Assembly (NCBI GenBank): GCA_964554795.1 | Contig: CAZKQB010000013.1 | Span: 4,763 to 68,762 of the forward strand | Source: SFHK01 sp964554795 | Lineage (GTDB): Bacteria; Bacillota; Clostridia; Christensenellales; Aristaeellaceae | DNA: 64,000 nt | Direction of reading: 5' to 3' | In this document: positions 43,666-50,921 of the stretch, one piece after another | Position numbering within the stretch: position 1 is the stretch's first letter | Layout: every line of letters starts with the position of its first letter | The notes under the pieces: generated by a model | What the model saw: only the letters and a program-made list of their open reading frames with translations | What the model was told of the DNA's origin: nothing | Database searches by the model: none | Made by a program: the position numbers and the translations under genes

Positions 43666-44742
43666 TCAGCTCCTCTCCAAAAGAAGATCATACAGTACCA
43701 TTGCCACAGCCGCCTCCACACAGGGCACGGCGCGCGGCACAATGCACGGGTCATGCCGCCCCTCCACGGTCAGCGTTTCGTTTTCGCTTCGGGAAAGGGA
43801 TACGCTTTCCTGCGTTTTCGCAATAGACGGCGTAGGCTTGATTGCCGTGCGCACGACGACAGGCATGCCGGTCGTAATTCCGCCAAGAATGCCGCCGTGC
43901 CGATTGGTCTCCGTGACCACGCAGCCGTTTTCCATGCGGTAGGCATCGTTATGTGCACTGCCGCGCATGGCTGCGGCAGCAAAGCCCGCGCCAAACTCCA
44001 CGCCGCGCACGGCGGGAATGCCCCACAGTGCCTGCGCGAGCCGGTTTTCTACGCCGTCAAACATTGGCTCGCCCAGCCCCGCAGGAAGTCCTGTGGCAAA
44101 GCACTCGATCACGCCGCCTACGGAATCGCCCTCCGCCTTCGCCTGAAGAATTGCTTGCTCCATCCGCGCGCCCGCCTCCGAATCGATGACCGGCAGCCCC
44201 TCGGTGGCAATTGCATCCAGCCTCGGCTTCGCGAAGTCCATCGACGTGTCGAATGCGTTCTCAAGCTGCGCGATATGCGCGCGCACGCGCACGCCCTCTC
44301 TTGCCAGAAGCTGCATTGCGAGCGCACCTGCAAAGCACAGGGGTGCCGTCAGCCTTCCCGAAAATTGACCGCCGCCGCGAATGTCGTTGTGCCCGCCAAA
44401 CTTCACACTCGCAGGATAATCCGCATGCCCCGGACGCGGCACATCCCGCAGCTTTTCGTAATCCCGCGAGCGCGCGTCGCCGTTCACGATGCGCATGGCC
44501 AGTGGAGCGCCGCAGGTCTCCCCGCGTTCGTTCAGCCCGGACAAAATCTCCGGCACATCCGCCTCCCGGCGCGCCGTAGAAAGCGCGCTCCCGCCCGGCG
44601 CACGCCGCGCCATAAACGCGGAAACCGCGTCCCAGTCGGGCACAAACCCGGCGGGAAGCCCCTCGATCACCGCGCCGATGGACGGCGCATGCGATTGCCC
44701 GTATACGAGCACGCGAAATCGGTTTCCAATCAGATTTGCCAT
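43666..44742 (-). CDS. aroC: chorismate synthase
   Basis: A 358-residue FMN-dependent enzyme for the last common step, EPSP to chorismate. The N-terminal GNRFRVLVYGQSHAPSIGAV, the RPGHADYPASVKFGGHNDIR region and the RGSAHNDAY segment are FMN and substrate sites. The ATG at 44742 has GGGAGGAAG; the frame stays open 35 codons upstream through duplicated aroA debris, which shows the longer reading is an artefact. Confidence 0.96.
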   Translation of the reverse strand: MANLIGNRFRVLVYGQSHAPSIGAVIEGLPAGFVPDWDAVSAFMARRAPGGSALSTARREADVPEILSGLNERGETCGAPLAMRIVNGDARSRDYEKLRDVPRPGHADYPASVKFGGHNDIRGGGQFSGRLTAPLCFAGALAMQLLAREGVRVRAHIAQLENAFDTSMDFAKPRLDAIATEGLPVIDSEAGARMEQAILQAKAEGDSVGGVIECFATGLPAGLGEPMFDGVENRLAQALWGIPAVRGVEFGAGFAAAAMRGSAHNDAYRMENGCVVTETNRHGGILGGITTGMPVVVRTAIKPTPSIAKTQESVSLSRSENETLTVEGRHDPCIVPRAVPCVEAAVAMVLYDLLLERS

Positions 44743-44794
44743 TGCACCTTCCTCCCTGTCGTCGGTATCGTTCAAAATCTCCCAAATGCGCTTT

Positions 44795-44821
44795 CTGCGC
44801 ATCCGTAATAGTCGCGCCGCC
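44795..44821 (-). pseudogene. second, shorter fragment of the aroA 3' region
   Basis: About 27 bases resembling 45062-45089 inside aroA (core CTGCGCATCCGTAAT on the plus strand is identical), directly before the aroC ribosome binding site. Too short to be certain by itself, but it continues the series begun by the remnant at 44844-44954. Confidence 0.5.
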
Positions 44822-44843
44822 CCGCGCTCTTCATATACCCGCC

Positions 44844-44954
44844 GCATCGCCCGCCAAGTCGGCGGAGCCCCTTAAAGACGCCCGGATAAGACTTCGCCAC
44901 GTCCTGCTTCTCCGTAATGGTCGCGTCGCCCTCTGCCCAGTGGCGGCAATGGCG
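44844..44954 (-). pseudogene. decayed duplicate of the 3' end of aroA
   Basis: About 111 bases aligning with 45002-45113, the last 37 codons of aroA, at roughly 85 percent identity by eye with a one-base deletion near 44937. Reading leftward it still encodes most of VAKSYPG-F--LRRLGGRC. It has no start or complete domain and lies between aroA and aroC, stretching an otherwise tight operon by about 250 bases. Confidence 0.85.
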
Positions 44955-44989
44955 CGCAGCCGATATTTTCTTTTCAGCCGCGCTGCCTG

Positions 44990-46192
44990 TCAGCGGACAT
45001 CGCACCGTCCGCCAAGCCGCCGGAGCTCCTCAAAGAAGCCCGGATAAGACTTCGCCACGGCCTGCGCATCCGTAATGGTCACATCACCCTCTGCCGCAGT
45101 GGCGGCAATGGCGGTCGCCATCACAATTCGATGATCGTTCACGCCGTTCACCGTTCCGCCGGTAAACGAATGCCCGCCGTCGATGATCAGGCCGTCCAGA
45201 AGCTCTTCTGCCTGCCCGCCCAGTGCATGCAGCATATCCGCTACAGCGCGCAGACGGTCGCTCTCCTTCACTCGCAGCCGCGCCGCGCCGGTAATATGCG
45301 TCCTGCCCGGATGCGCTGCCGCTGCAACAGCCAACGCAGGTACCAGATCCGGCGTGTCGGACACATCGATTTCGCCGCCCAGCTCGCCAAGCATCCGTGC
45401 AATCGCACGGTCGCCCTGCGCAGATTCCATCTTCAATCCCCTGCATTCCACCCGGCTTCCAATCGCGTTCGCTGCCAGCCAGAATGCAGCGGCCGACCAA
45501 TCTCCCTCCACGCGCATGCGGCCCGGGCTCGCATATCGCTGCCTGCCAGGTATACGCCAGCCCTGCGGCGCTTCAAGCACCCGGATACCGAAAGCAGCCA
45601 GCGCTTCGAGCGTGATGCCCACGTACGACGCAGATTCCAGCTTCTTCGTCAACACGATTTCGCTGTCCTCCGCGCACAGCGGCAACGCAAGCAGAAGCCC
45701 TGTTATGTACTGCGAGCTCACGTTTCCGGCCACGGCATACGTGCCGCCGCGCAGCTGCCCCGAAATCCGAATCGGCAAAAGCTCTCTGTCCACGCGTACG
45801 CCGTGTGCGCAAAGCGCGTCGGTCAATATGCGGTTCGGCCTTTCCGGAAGCCGCCCGGAGCCAACAAACGCACAATCCGCGCCCAGCGCCGCCGCCACGG
45901 GCAGCATGAACCGCAGGGTGGAACCGCTTTCGCCGCAGTTGAGCATCGATTCCGTGCACATTGTCGCCCTGATCGGGTGCACGCGCAGCCCTGCGTCCGT
46001 GCGTTCGATCTCCGCGCCCAGCGCGCGCAGGCAACCGATCGTGGCCTGAATATCCTCATTCAGCGCAGAAATCTCAATTTCCGTCGGCATGTCAGCCAGC
46101 GCTGCGGCAATAAGCACGCGATGCGCCACTGATTTGGACGGCGGAACCTGAACACTGCCCTGCAAAAGACTCGGATGAAGCACCGCATTCAT
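44990..46192 (-). CDS. aroA: 5-enolpyruvylshikimate-3-phosphate synthase
   Basis: A 400-residue enzyme for step 6, joining PEP to shikimate-3-phosphate; the target of glyphosate. VPPSKSVAHRVLIAAAL, NCGESGSTLRFMLPVAA and RVKESDRLRAVADML are substrate-binding loops. The ATG at 46192 has GGAGG and overlaps the aroB stop as ATGA; 26 upstream codons lack support. The NCGESGSTLRF loop has Glu where many enzymes have the TGT or NAGTA type, a pattern seen in class II-like enzymes, so its glyphosate response cannot be guessed. Confidence 0.95.
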   Translation of the reverse strand: MNAVLHPSLLQGSVQVPPSKSVAHRVLIAAALADMPTEIEISALNEDIQATIGCLRALGAEIERTDAGLRVHPIRATMCTESMLNCGESGSTLRFMLPVAAALGADCAFVGSGRLPERPNRILTDALCAHGVRVDRELLPIRISGQLRGGTYAVAGNVSSQYITGLLLALPLCAEDSEIVLTKKLESASYVGITLEALAAFGIRVLEAPQGWRIPGRQRYASPGRMRVEGDWSAAAFWLAANAIGSRVECRGLKMESAQGDRAIARMLGELGGEIDVSDTPDLVPALAVAAAAHPGRTHITGAARLRVKESDRLRAVADMLHALGGQAEELLDGLIIDGGHSFTGGTVNGVNDHRIVMATAIAATAAEGDVTITDAQAVAKSYPGFFEELRRLGGRCDVR

Positions 46193-47247
46193 GAAATTGC
46201 CTCCGCCATGGCGATTCCCCTTTGGAAGTATTCCTCCAGATGAGAAACCTCCACCCTTTCGAGCCGACACGCGCCGATGCGCTCGGGCAGCACCAGCGTT
46301 ACATGGTCGCCCCGGCGCTTCTTATCCGAAAGCGCCGCCTCTGCAAGCGTTTTCGCAGAATACGGCGCCGTCACCGGCAGTCCGCAGTTTCGGTTGGCTG
46401 CAGTAATCGCCCGGCACACGTCTGCTCTCCCTGCCGCGCCCGCGGCGATAACCATTCCAACGGCCACGCTCTGCCCGTGGCTCATCGAATAGCCGGAGCA
46501 CGTTTCAACGGCATGCCCGAAGGTGTGACCGAGGTTCAGAAGCTGTCGCGCTCCGTTTTCACGCTCATCCGAGACCACCACATCGCGCTTGATGGAAACA
46601 TTACGCGCAAGGATCGTTTCCATATCGCGCGTCCAGTCCGGCGCGCACATGCGTTCAAACAGCGCTGCATCCGCCAGCACGCCATGCTTGATGATCTCCG
46701 CCGCTCCATCCGAAAGCAGCCGCTCCGGAAGCGCCCGCATCACATTCACGTCCGTCAGCACCAGCGACGGCTGATGAAACGCGCCCGCAAGGTTCTTGCC
46801 CGCAGACAAATCGACCGCCGTTTTCCCGCCCACGGACGCATCCACGGCTGCCAGTAGCGTGGTAGGTAGCTGCACAAAGCGAATGCCGCGCATGTACACC
46901 GCCGCCGCAAAGCCCGCCATATCGCCGGTCACGCCGCCGCCCAGCGCCACAACCACGTCCGAGCGCGTCAGGTGGTTTTCCGCCAGCTGCTCCAGAATGC
47001 CGCTGAGCGTCGTAAGCGTCTTGCTCCGCTCTCCGGCAGGAAAGACGCACCGCAGCACGTCATATCCCGCGTCCCGCAGGCTTCGCTCCACGGAATCCCC
47101 GTACAGTGTGTTCACCGTAGAATCACTCACGATGGCGGCGCGGCACAGCCCCACCGTCTCGCGCATGCGCTGCCCGCATTCCTCCAGCAGCCCTTCCCCA
47201 ATGAGCACGTCATAGGAATCCGAAACGCCAATGTGTACGGTTTGCAT
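46189..47247 (-). CDS. aroB: 3-dehydroquinate synthase
   Basis: A 352-residue NAD- and zinc-dependent enzyme for step 2, cyclising DAHP to dehydroquinate. The NAD loop VVALGGGVTGDMAGFAA, QLPTTLLAAVDASVGGKTAVD, and the metal ligands in HGVLADAALFE, NLGHTFGHAVE and SHGQSVAVGM are present and complete. It lies 15 bases downstream of tyrA and overlaps aroA by four bases. Confidence 0.97.
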   Translation of the reverse strand: MQTVHIGVSDSYDVLIGEGLLEECGQRMRETVGLCRAAIVSDSTVNTLYGDSVERSLRDAGYDVLRCVFPAGERSKTLTTLSGILEQLAENHLTRSDVVVALGGGVTGDMAGFAAAVYMRGIRFVQLPTTLLAAVDASVGGKTAVDLSAGKNLAGAFHQPSLVLTDVNVMRALPERLLSDGAAEIIKHGVLADAALFERMCAPDWTRDMETILARNVSIKRDVVVSDERENGARQLLNLGHTFGHAVETCSGYSMSHGQSVAVGMVIAAGAAGRADVCRAITAANRNCGLPVTAPYSAKTLAEAALSDKKRRGDHVTLVLPERIGACRLERVEVSHLEEYFQRGIAMAEAIS

Positions 47248-47262
47248 GAGTCTTCTCCTTTG

Positions 47263-48093
47263 TCAGTCAAGGTTTTCCTTCATAATGCGGCCCTCGCGTA
47301 GAAGACCGCACAGCTCCTCGGCGTTCCTGTCCGCCAGCGCGTGACGGTATTGCGTGAGCCGGTAAATCAAATCGTCAATGGACGGCACCAGCAGGTCGGC
47401 GTTGTCCAGAAACAGCTCCGTCCACATGGCTTCGTTCAGCCGCGCCACGCGCGTCATATCCTGAAAGCTTCCGGCGGAAAAATCCTTATGCTGCGCCGAC
47501 CGCGGATTCCTGACGTACGCACCGGAAACGATGTGTGCCAGCTGAGAGGTGTAGGAAATCATGCTGTCGTGCTCCTCCGGCGTGGTGATGCGCACGGTTT
47601 TAAAGCCGATTTCCAGAAAAAAAGCTTTTGCATCCTCCAGCGTTTCAATGTCTACGTCCGGCATGGGCGTAAGAATCATGCTGGCGCGTTCAAACAGCGT
47701 TGACATGGCATGGCGGAAGCCAGAAAACTCTCTTCCCGCCATCGGATGGCCGCCGATGTACGTCCAATCCTGCCCCTCGGCCACCTTCGATACCGGTCCA
47801 TACACGCTGCGCTTCACACCTGCGCAGTCGACCACCAGCGTTCCCGATGCAAACGCCCCTGCATGCTCCTCGATATAACGCACGCATGCACCCGGATACA
47901 GCGCCACCAGCACCACATCGCAGTGCGGAAGACGTTCGTCCGTCAGCGCTTCGTCAATCGCGCCGCACATCAGCGCCTGGGTTACGGCATCGGAATCAAT
48001 GTCAAAGCCCCACACGGTATGCTCGCTGTGCTTTTTGATGCTCTTGGCCAGGGAGCCGCCAATCAGGCCGAGACCCACGATACCGACGTTCAT
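47263..48093 (-). CDS. tyrA: prephenate dehydrogenase
   Basis: A 276-residue NAD-dependent enzyme that converts prephenate to 4-hydroxyphenylpyruvate for tyrosine. The Rossmann loop VGLGLIGGSLAKSIKK, VDCAGVKRSVYG, GGHPMAGREFSGF and SYTSQLAHIVSGAY (catalytic His) are all present. There is no C-terminal ACT domain, so direct feedback by tyrosine is less likely. The ATG at 48093 overlaps the aroF stop (ATGA); a GTG two codons upstream, closer to AAGGAG, is an alternative. Confidence 0.94.
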   Translation of the reverse strand: MNVGIVGLGLIGGSLAKSIKKHSEHTVWGFDIDSDAVTQALMCGAIDEALTDERLPHCDVVLVALYPGACVRYIEEHAGAFASGTLVVDCAGVKRSVYGPVSKVAEGQDWTYIGGHPMAGREFSGFRHAMSTLFERASMILTPMPDVDIETLEDAKAFFLEIGFKTVRITTPEEHDSMISYTSQLAHIVSGAYVRNPRSAQHKDFSAGSFQDMTRVARLNEAMWTELFLDNADLLVPSIDDLIYRLTQYRHALADRNAEELCGLLREGRIMKENLD

Positions 48094-49109
48094 TCCCACG
48101 TCATCTCCTTCGCCGCGAACGGAAGAATGCCGCGCACCGCCTTGGCCAGACGGTCAAACTGCTCCGGCGTCAGCGACTGCTTGCCATCGCACAGCGCGTG
48201 CGGCGGGTCGTTGTGCACCTCAATGATCAGGCCATCCGCGCCCGCCGCCACCGCGGCCAGCGCCATGGGATGCACCAGATCGTTCACGCCGGTTCCATGG
48301 CTGGGATCCACCACCACGGGCAGATGCGTGAGCCGATGCAGCACCGGCACGGCAGACAGATCGAGCGTGTTGCGCGTGGCGGTTTCAAAGGTGCGAATGC
48401 CGCGCTCGCACAGGATAACCTGCTCGTTTCCGCCAGCCATGATGTATTCAGCGCTCATCAGAAGCTCCTCAATCGTGTTGGCCAGTCCGCGCTTGAGCAG
48501 AATCGGCTTGCGCGTTTGCCCCAGCTCCTTCAGAAGCTCGAAGTTCTGCATGTTGCGCGCGCCCACCTGAATCACGTCTACATCCTCGAATAGCGGCAAG
48601 TGGTTGATGTCCATGATCTCCGTGATAATCGGAAGGCCGGTCTTCCTCTTCGCCTCGCGCAGAAGCTCGATGCCCTTCTCATGCAGCCCCTGAAACGCGT
48701 AGGGCGACGTGCGCGGCTTGAACGCACCGCCGCGCAGCATGTTTGCACCCGACGCCTTCACGGACTCAGCAACGGAAAGAATCTGCTCATGCGTCTCCAC
48801 CGAGCACGGCCCAGCAATCATCATGAAATGCCCGCCACCAATCTTTGCGCCGCCCACGTCCACCACAGTATCCGCCGTGTGGAATTTGCGGTTGGCGTTT
48901 TTGTACGGCTCCTGTATGCGCCGCACGGACTCCACCACATCTAAGGAGGAAATCAGATCGATGTCCAGCTTCGAGGTGTCGCCGATCAGGCCGATCAACG
49001 TGTGCTGCGTGCCCTCGGAAATATGCAGATCAAAGCCGCGGTTCGTGAGAAACTTCTTCAGATTGTCCACCTGTCTGGTATTCGCGTTTTCCTTGAGCAG
49101 AATAATCAT
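48090..49109 (-). CDS. aroF: type I-beta DAHP synthase with N-terminal regulatory domain
   Basis: A 339-residue enzyme for the first committed step, joining PEP and erythrose-4-phosphate. Residues 1-70 are the ferredoxin-like regulatory domain found in the Thermotoga/Bacillus type, where aromatic end products bind. The barrel has MIAGPCSVE, RGGAFKPRTSPYAFQG, QVGARNMQNF, ILLKRG and DPSHGTG. The ATG at 49109 follows GGAGGAAAG. It is the first gene of the aromatic operon and lies directly behind the leader attenuator. Confidence 0.96.
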   Translation of the reverse strand: MIILLKENANTRQVDNLKKFLTNRGFDLHISEGTQHTLIGLIGDTSKLDIDLISSLDVVESVRRIQEPYKNANRKFHTADTVVDVGGAKIGGGHFMMIAGPCSVETHEQILSVAESVKASGANMLRGGAFKPRTSPYAFQGLHEKGIELLREAKRKTGLPIITEIMDINHLPLFEDVDVIQVGARNMQNFELLKELGQTRKPILLKRGLANTIEELLMSAEYIMAGGNEQVILCERGIRTFETATRNTLDLSAVPVLHRLTHLPVVVDPSHGTGVNDLVHPMALAAVAAGADGLIIEVHNDPPHALCDGKQSLTPEQFDRLAKAVRGILPFAAKEMTWE

Positions 49110-49135
49110 GACTCTTTCCTCCATTCCAAATGAAA

Positions 49136-49221
49136 AACGGCTTCGCAGGATGTTTCACTGCGAAGCCGTTCATTGAGAAGCGGGCCCGGTTCATCGCCAT
49201 TCGGTTGCAGCAAAACATACC
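49136..49221 (-). promoter_or_regulatory. transcription attenuator of the aromatic amino acid operon
   Basis: Two exclusive structures are possible on the leftward transcript. Terminator: arms 49159-49170 and 49136-49147, 12 perfect pairs (AACGGCTTCGCA), followed by five U. Antiterminator: 49221-49202 (GGUAUGUUUUGCUGCAACCG) pairs with 49168-49148 (CGGCUUCGCAGUGAAACAUCC), about 17 pairs including two G-U, with one bulge and an internal loop; this consumes the terminator's 5' arm. A third pairing, 49264-49256 (in the leader peptide) with 49211-49203, would block the antiterminator. Ribosome position on the leader peptide can thus choose the outcome. Confidence 0.8.
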
Positions 49222-49272
49222 TTATCGGAAGCCGATAAAGTAAAAGTAATAATACGCCGCAACCTTATTCAT
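49222..49272 (-). CDS. Tyr/Phe-rich leader peptide of the aro operon
   Basis: A 16-codon frame reading MNKVAAYYYFYFIGFR then TAA. Seven of nine consecutive residues (7-15) are Tyr or Phe, the control codons expected for an operon making both amino acids. It begins about 33 bases after the predicted transcription start. An in-frame TTG at 49281 lies 8 bases after a purine-rich AAGGAAGGGAG and is an alternative start giving 19 residues. A TTATCGG/CCGATAA hairpin overlaps its last codons and stop. Confidence 0.75.
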   Translation of the reverse strand: MNKVAAYYYFYFIGFR

Positions 49273-49311
49273 GCCGATCAATCCGCTCGCTCCCTTCCTT
49301 GAATTTGCTTC

Positions 49312-49340
49312 ATTATAATTCCGACCGCGCGCGATGTCAA
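49312..49340 (-). promoter_or_regulatory. consensus sigma-A promoter of the aro operon
   Basis: Minus-strand TTGACA (49340-49335), exactly 17 bases, TATAAT (49317-49312). Perfect consensus, so control probably comes after initiation. Confidence 0.9.
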
Positions 49341-49416
49341 TACACAAAAACGCGCACCTCCGGTAAATTTTTGCGCCATGCATCGGCGAAAAGCCTTCCC
49401 TATCCGCGCCCGTCTG

Positions 49417-49425
49417 TGGTATACT
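49417..49425 (+). promoter_or_regulatory. extended -10 promoter of the RpiB-like gene
   Basis: TGGTATACT (49417-49425) is an extended -10 box, 66 bases ahead of the ATG at 49491. No -35 box is convincing. Confidence 0.5.
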
Positions 49426-49490
49426 GTACCCGGAAACACATTCCCGGCAGGCATGCCGGAGAATTGATGGATAAATGGAGGGCTAACCGT

Positions 49491-50060
49491 ATGAAACGAA
49501 TCAAGGACAAGGAGCTGCTCGTCGGCGCGGATTTTGCGGGCTTTCCGCTGAAGGAGGCCGTGGTCGCGCACCTGAAGGCAAAGGGCTGGAAAATCACCGA
49601 CGTGGGCGTACGCTCCCCCGAGGATGACGACACCGACCTCATGTTCCACCGCATCGGCCTGCGCGTCGGCTCAATGATCTCCGAGGGCGAATTCGAGCGC
49701 GCGCTGATCTTCTGCGGCACCGGCATGGGCATTCACATTGCCGCCAGCAAGTGCCCGCACGTGCACGCGGGCGTAGTCGAGTCCGTTCCCGCGGCGCTGC
49801 GCGCGATCACTGGAAACGGCGTGAACGTGCTCGCGATGGGCGCCTTCTACGTTGCCCCGCAGATGGGCTGCGACATTGCCGACGCCTATCTTGGGGCGTC
49901 CCTCGGCAGCGGCTATGAATGGTGGCACAACTTCTACGAGTTCCACAAGCTCGCCATCGACGAGCTGGAGGCCTTCAACTACGAGGAATACAAGGCCAAC
50001 GGCTTCAAGCTGAAGCATCTGGGCGACTACCCGCTGAAGCTCGAAACCAAGCCGGAATAA
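49491..50060 (+). CDS. RpiB/LacAB-family sugar-phosphate isomerase
   Basis: A 189-residue isomerase of the ribose-5-phosphate isomerase B family. LLVGADFAGFPLKEAVVAHL at the start, and FCGTGMGIHIAASK with the family's GTG-G loop near residue 80, mark the active site. The usual catalytic Cys is the Cys of FCGTG. Some 40 C-terminal residues are longer than classic RpiB (about 145-150), as in sugar-specific relatives acting on allose, galactose or other pentose phosphates. GGAGGG lies 8 bases ahead of the ATG. Single gene. Confidence 0.88.
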   Translation: MKRIKDKELLVGADFAGFPLKEAVVAHLKAKGWKITDVGVRSPEDDDTDLMFHRIGLRVGSMISEGEFERALIFCGTGMGIHIAASKCPHVHAGVVESVPAALRAITGNGVNVLAMGAFYVAPQMGCDIADAYLGASLGSGYEWWHNFYEFHKLAIDELEAFNYEEYKANGFKLKHLGDYPLKLETKPE

Positions 50061-50072
50061 GCGCTATGCAAA

Positions 50073-50116
50073 GAGCCTGCCGCAGAAGCAAACCCTCTGC
50101 GGCAGACTCTCTTTTC
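50073..50116 (+). terminator. intrinsic terminator of the RpiB-like gene
   Basis: CTGCCGCAGA (50077-50086) pairs with TCTGCGGCAG (50096-50105), then ACTCTCTTTTC. Confidence 0.8.
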
Positions 50117-50154
50117 AGGCATTCAGCGCGTACATACTCTTTGCTCGTCGATTG

Positions 50155-50331
50155 TCAAAGCTTCTCAACCGCTATGATCACGCCATCTTCATAGTGAACC
50201 TTCAGGGTTATTTCCGATTCGTCTGCGCCCTCCTGCAAATAATTGACAAACCAGAAATTCGGCTGGAATTCCATACATTGATGCTCCGTTTTGGTAACAA
50301 ATTGCGCAAGCCTCTCCTCTGTGTAGTCATA
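50155..50331 (-). pseudogene. orphan 3' fragment of a protein-coding gene
   Basis: A leftward frame of 58 codons with protein-like composition, ending in LKVHYEDGVIIAVEKL before TGA. A TGA stop lies at 50334-50332 upstream and there is no start with a ribosome binding site (the only internal ATG is at residue 17, in MEFQPNFWFV). It looks like the tail of a broken gene. No family recognised. Confidence 0.5.
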
Positions 50332-50384
50332 TCAATTGATTAAAAACTAATCAGCCGCGCGCCGTGCCTTCCAGCATTGGACGT

Positions 50385-50898
50385 CTATGGGCAGGGATAG
50401 TGCTGCTCGCTCAGAAAGACGTTGTAGTTGCCGTACTGTGCATAGATCGCCTGCTGCCTGGCATCCGGCAACATTCGAAAGGAACCATCTGTCTCTTCAA
50501 GCGCTTCCTGCGCATACAGAAATTTGCTGCATGCGGCGAGCGAGCGATAGTATCTCGCAAAATCTTCTCCGTCCTGGAAAGCAGAATCCTCTCGGCAAAT
50601 CACCTTTCCATCGGTCGCGGAGATAAAGTGCGTGAGGTGCAAATCCGGAAGCCCATGATGCGCGTCATAGGTCGAGCAAACGCGCCAAGAGATTCCCCTC
50701 TTCTTAAATGACCAATCCTCAACCTCATCACTTTTCGTGGTAAAATCGCTCATCTCCTCATCTGTAAGGCCGCCGTACGTCTGCAAATCTGCCCTCGCAA
50801 TACGCTCGGCCTCCGCTCCGGAAATGAAATCCCCCCTCGGCATTTGTACCCAATCCTGCGATCATCAGTACAACGATCAATCCAAGAATCCGCTTCAT
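50385..50898 (-). pseudogene. secreted protein gene split by a one-base frameshift in a G6 run
   Basis: The ATG at 50898, behind AGGAGG, begins a clean signal peptide (MKRILGLIVVLMIAGLGTNAEG) that runs out of frame at six G residues (50836-50831 on the minus strand). With five G the frame continues into the 140-residue rest, EGDFISGAEAERIARADLQT to HYPCP. The mature part contains a YxGG-type acidic segment (TYGGLTDEEMSDF) and reads like a PepSY-like or small exported domain, but I am not sure of the family. The shift may be a real mutation, slippage-type phase variation or a sequencing error. Confidence 0.75.
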
Positions 50899-50921
50899 GC
50901 CTGTCTACCTCCTATGTAAGA

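Noticed and set aside
49110..49305. T-box riboswitch before aroF
   Set aside because: No conserved T-box sequence or long specifier stem; the leader is short and holds a peptide frame instead.
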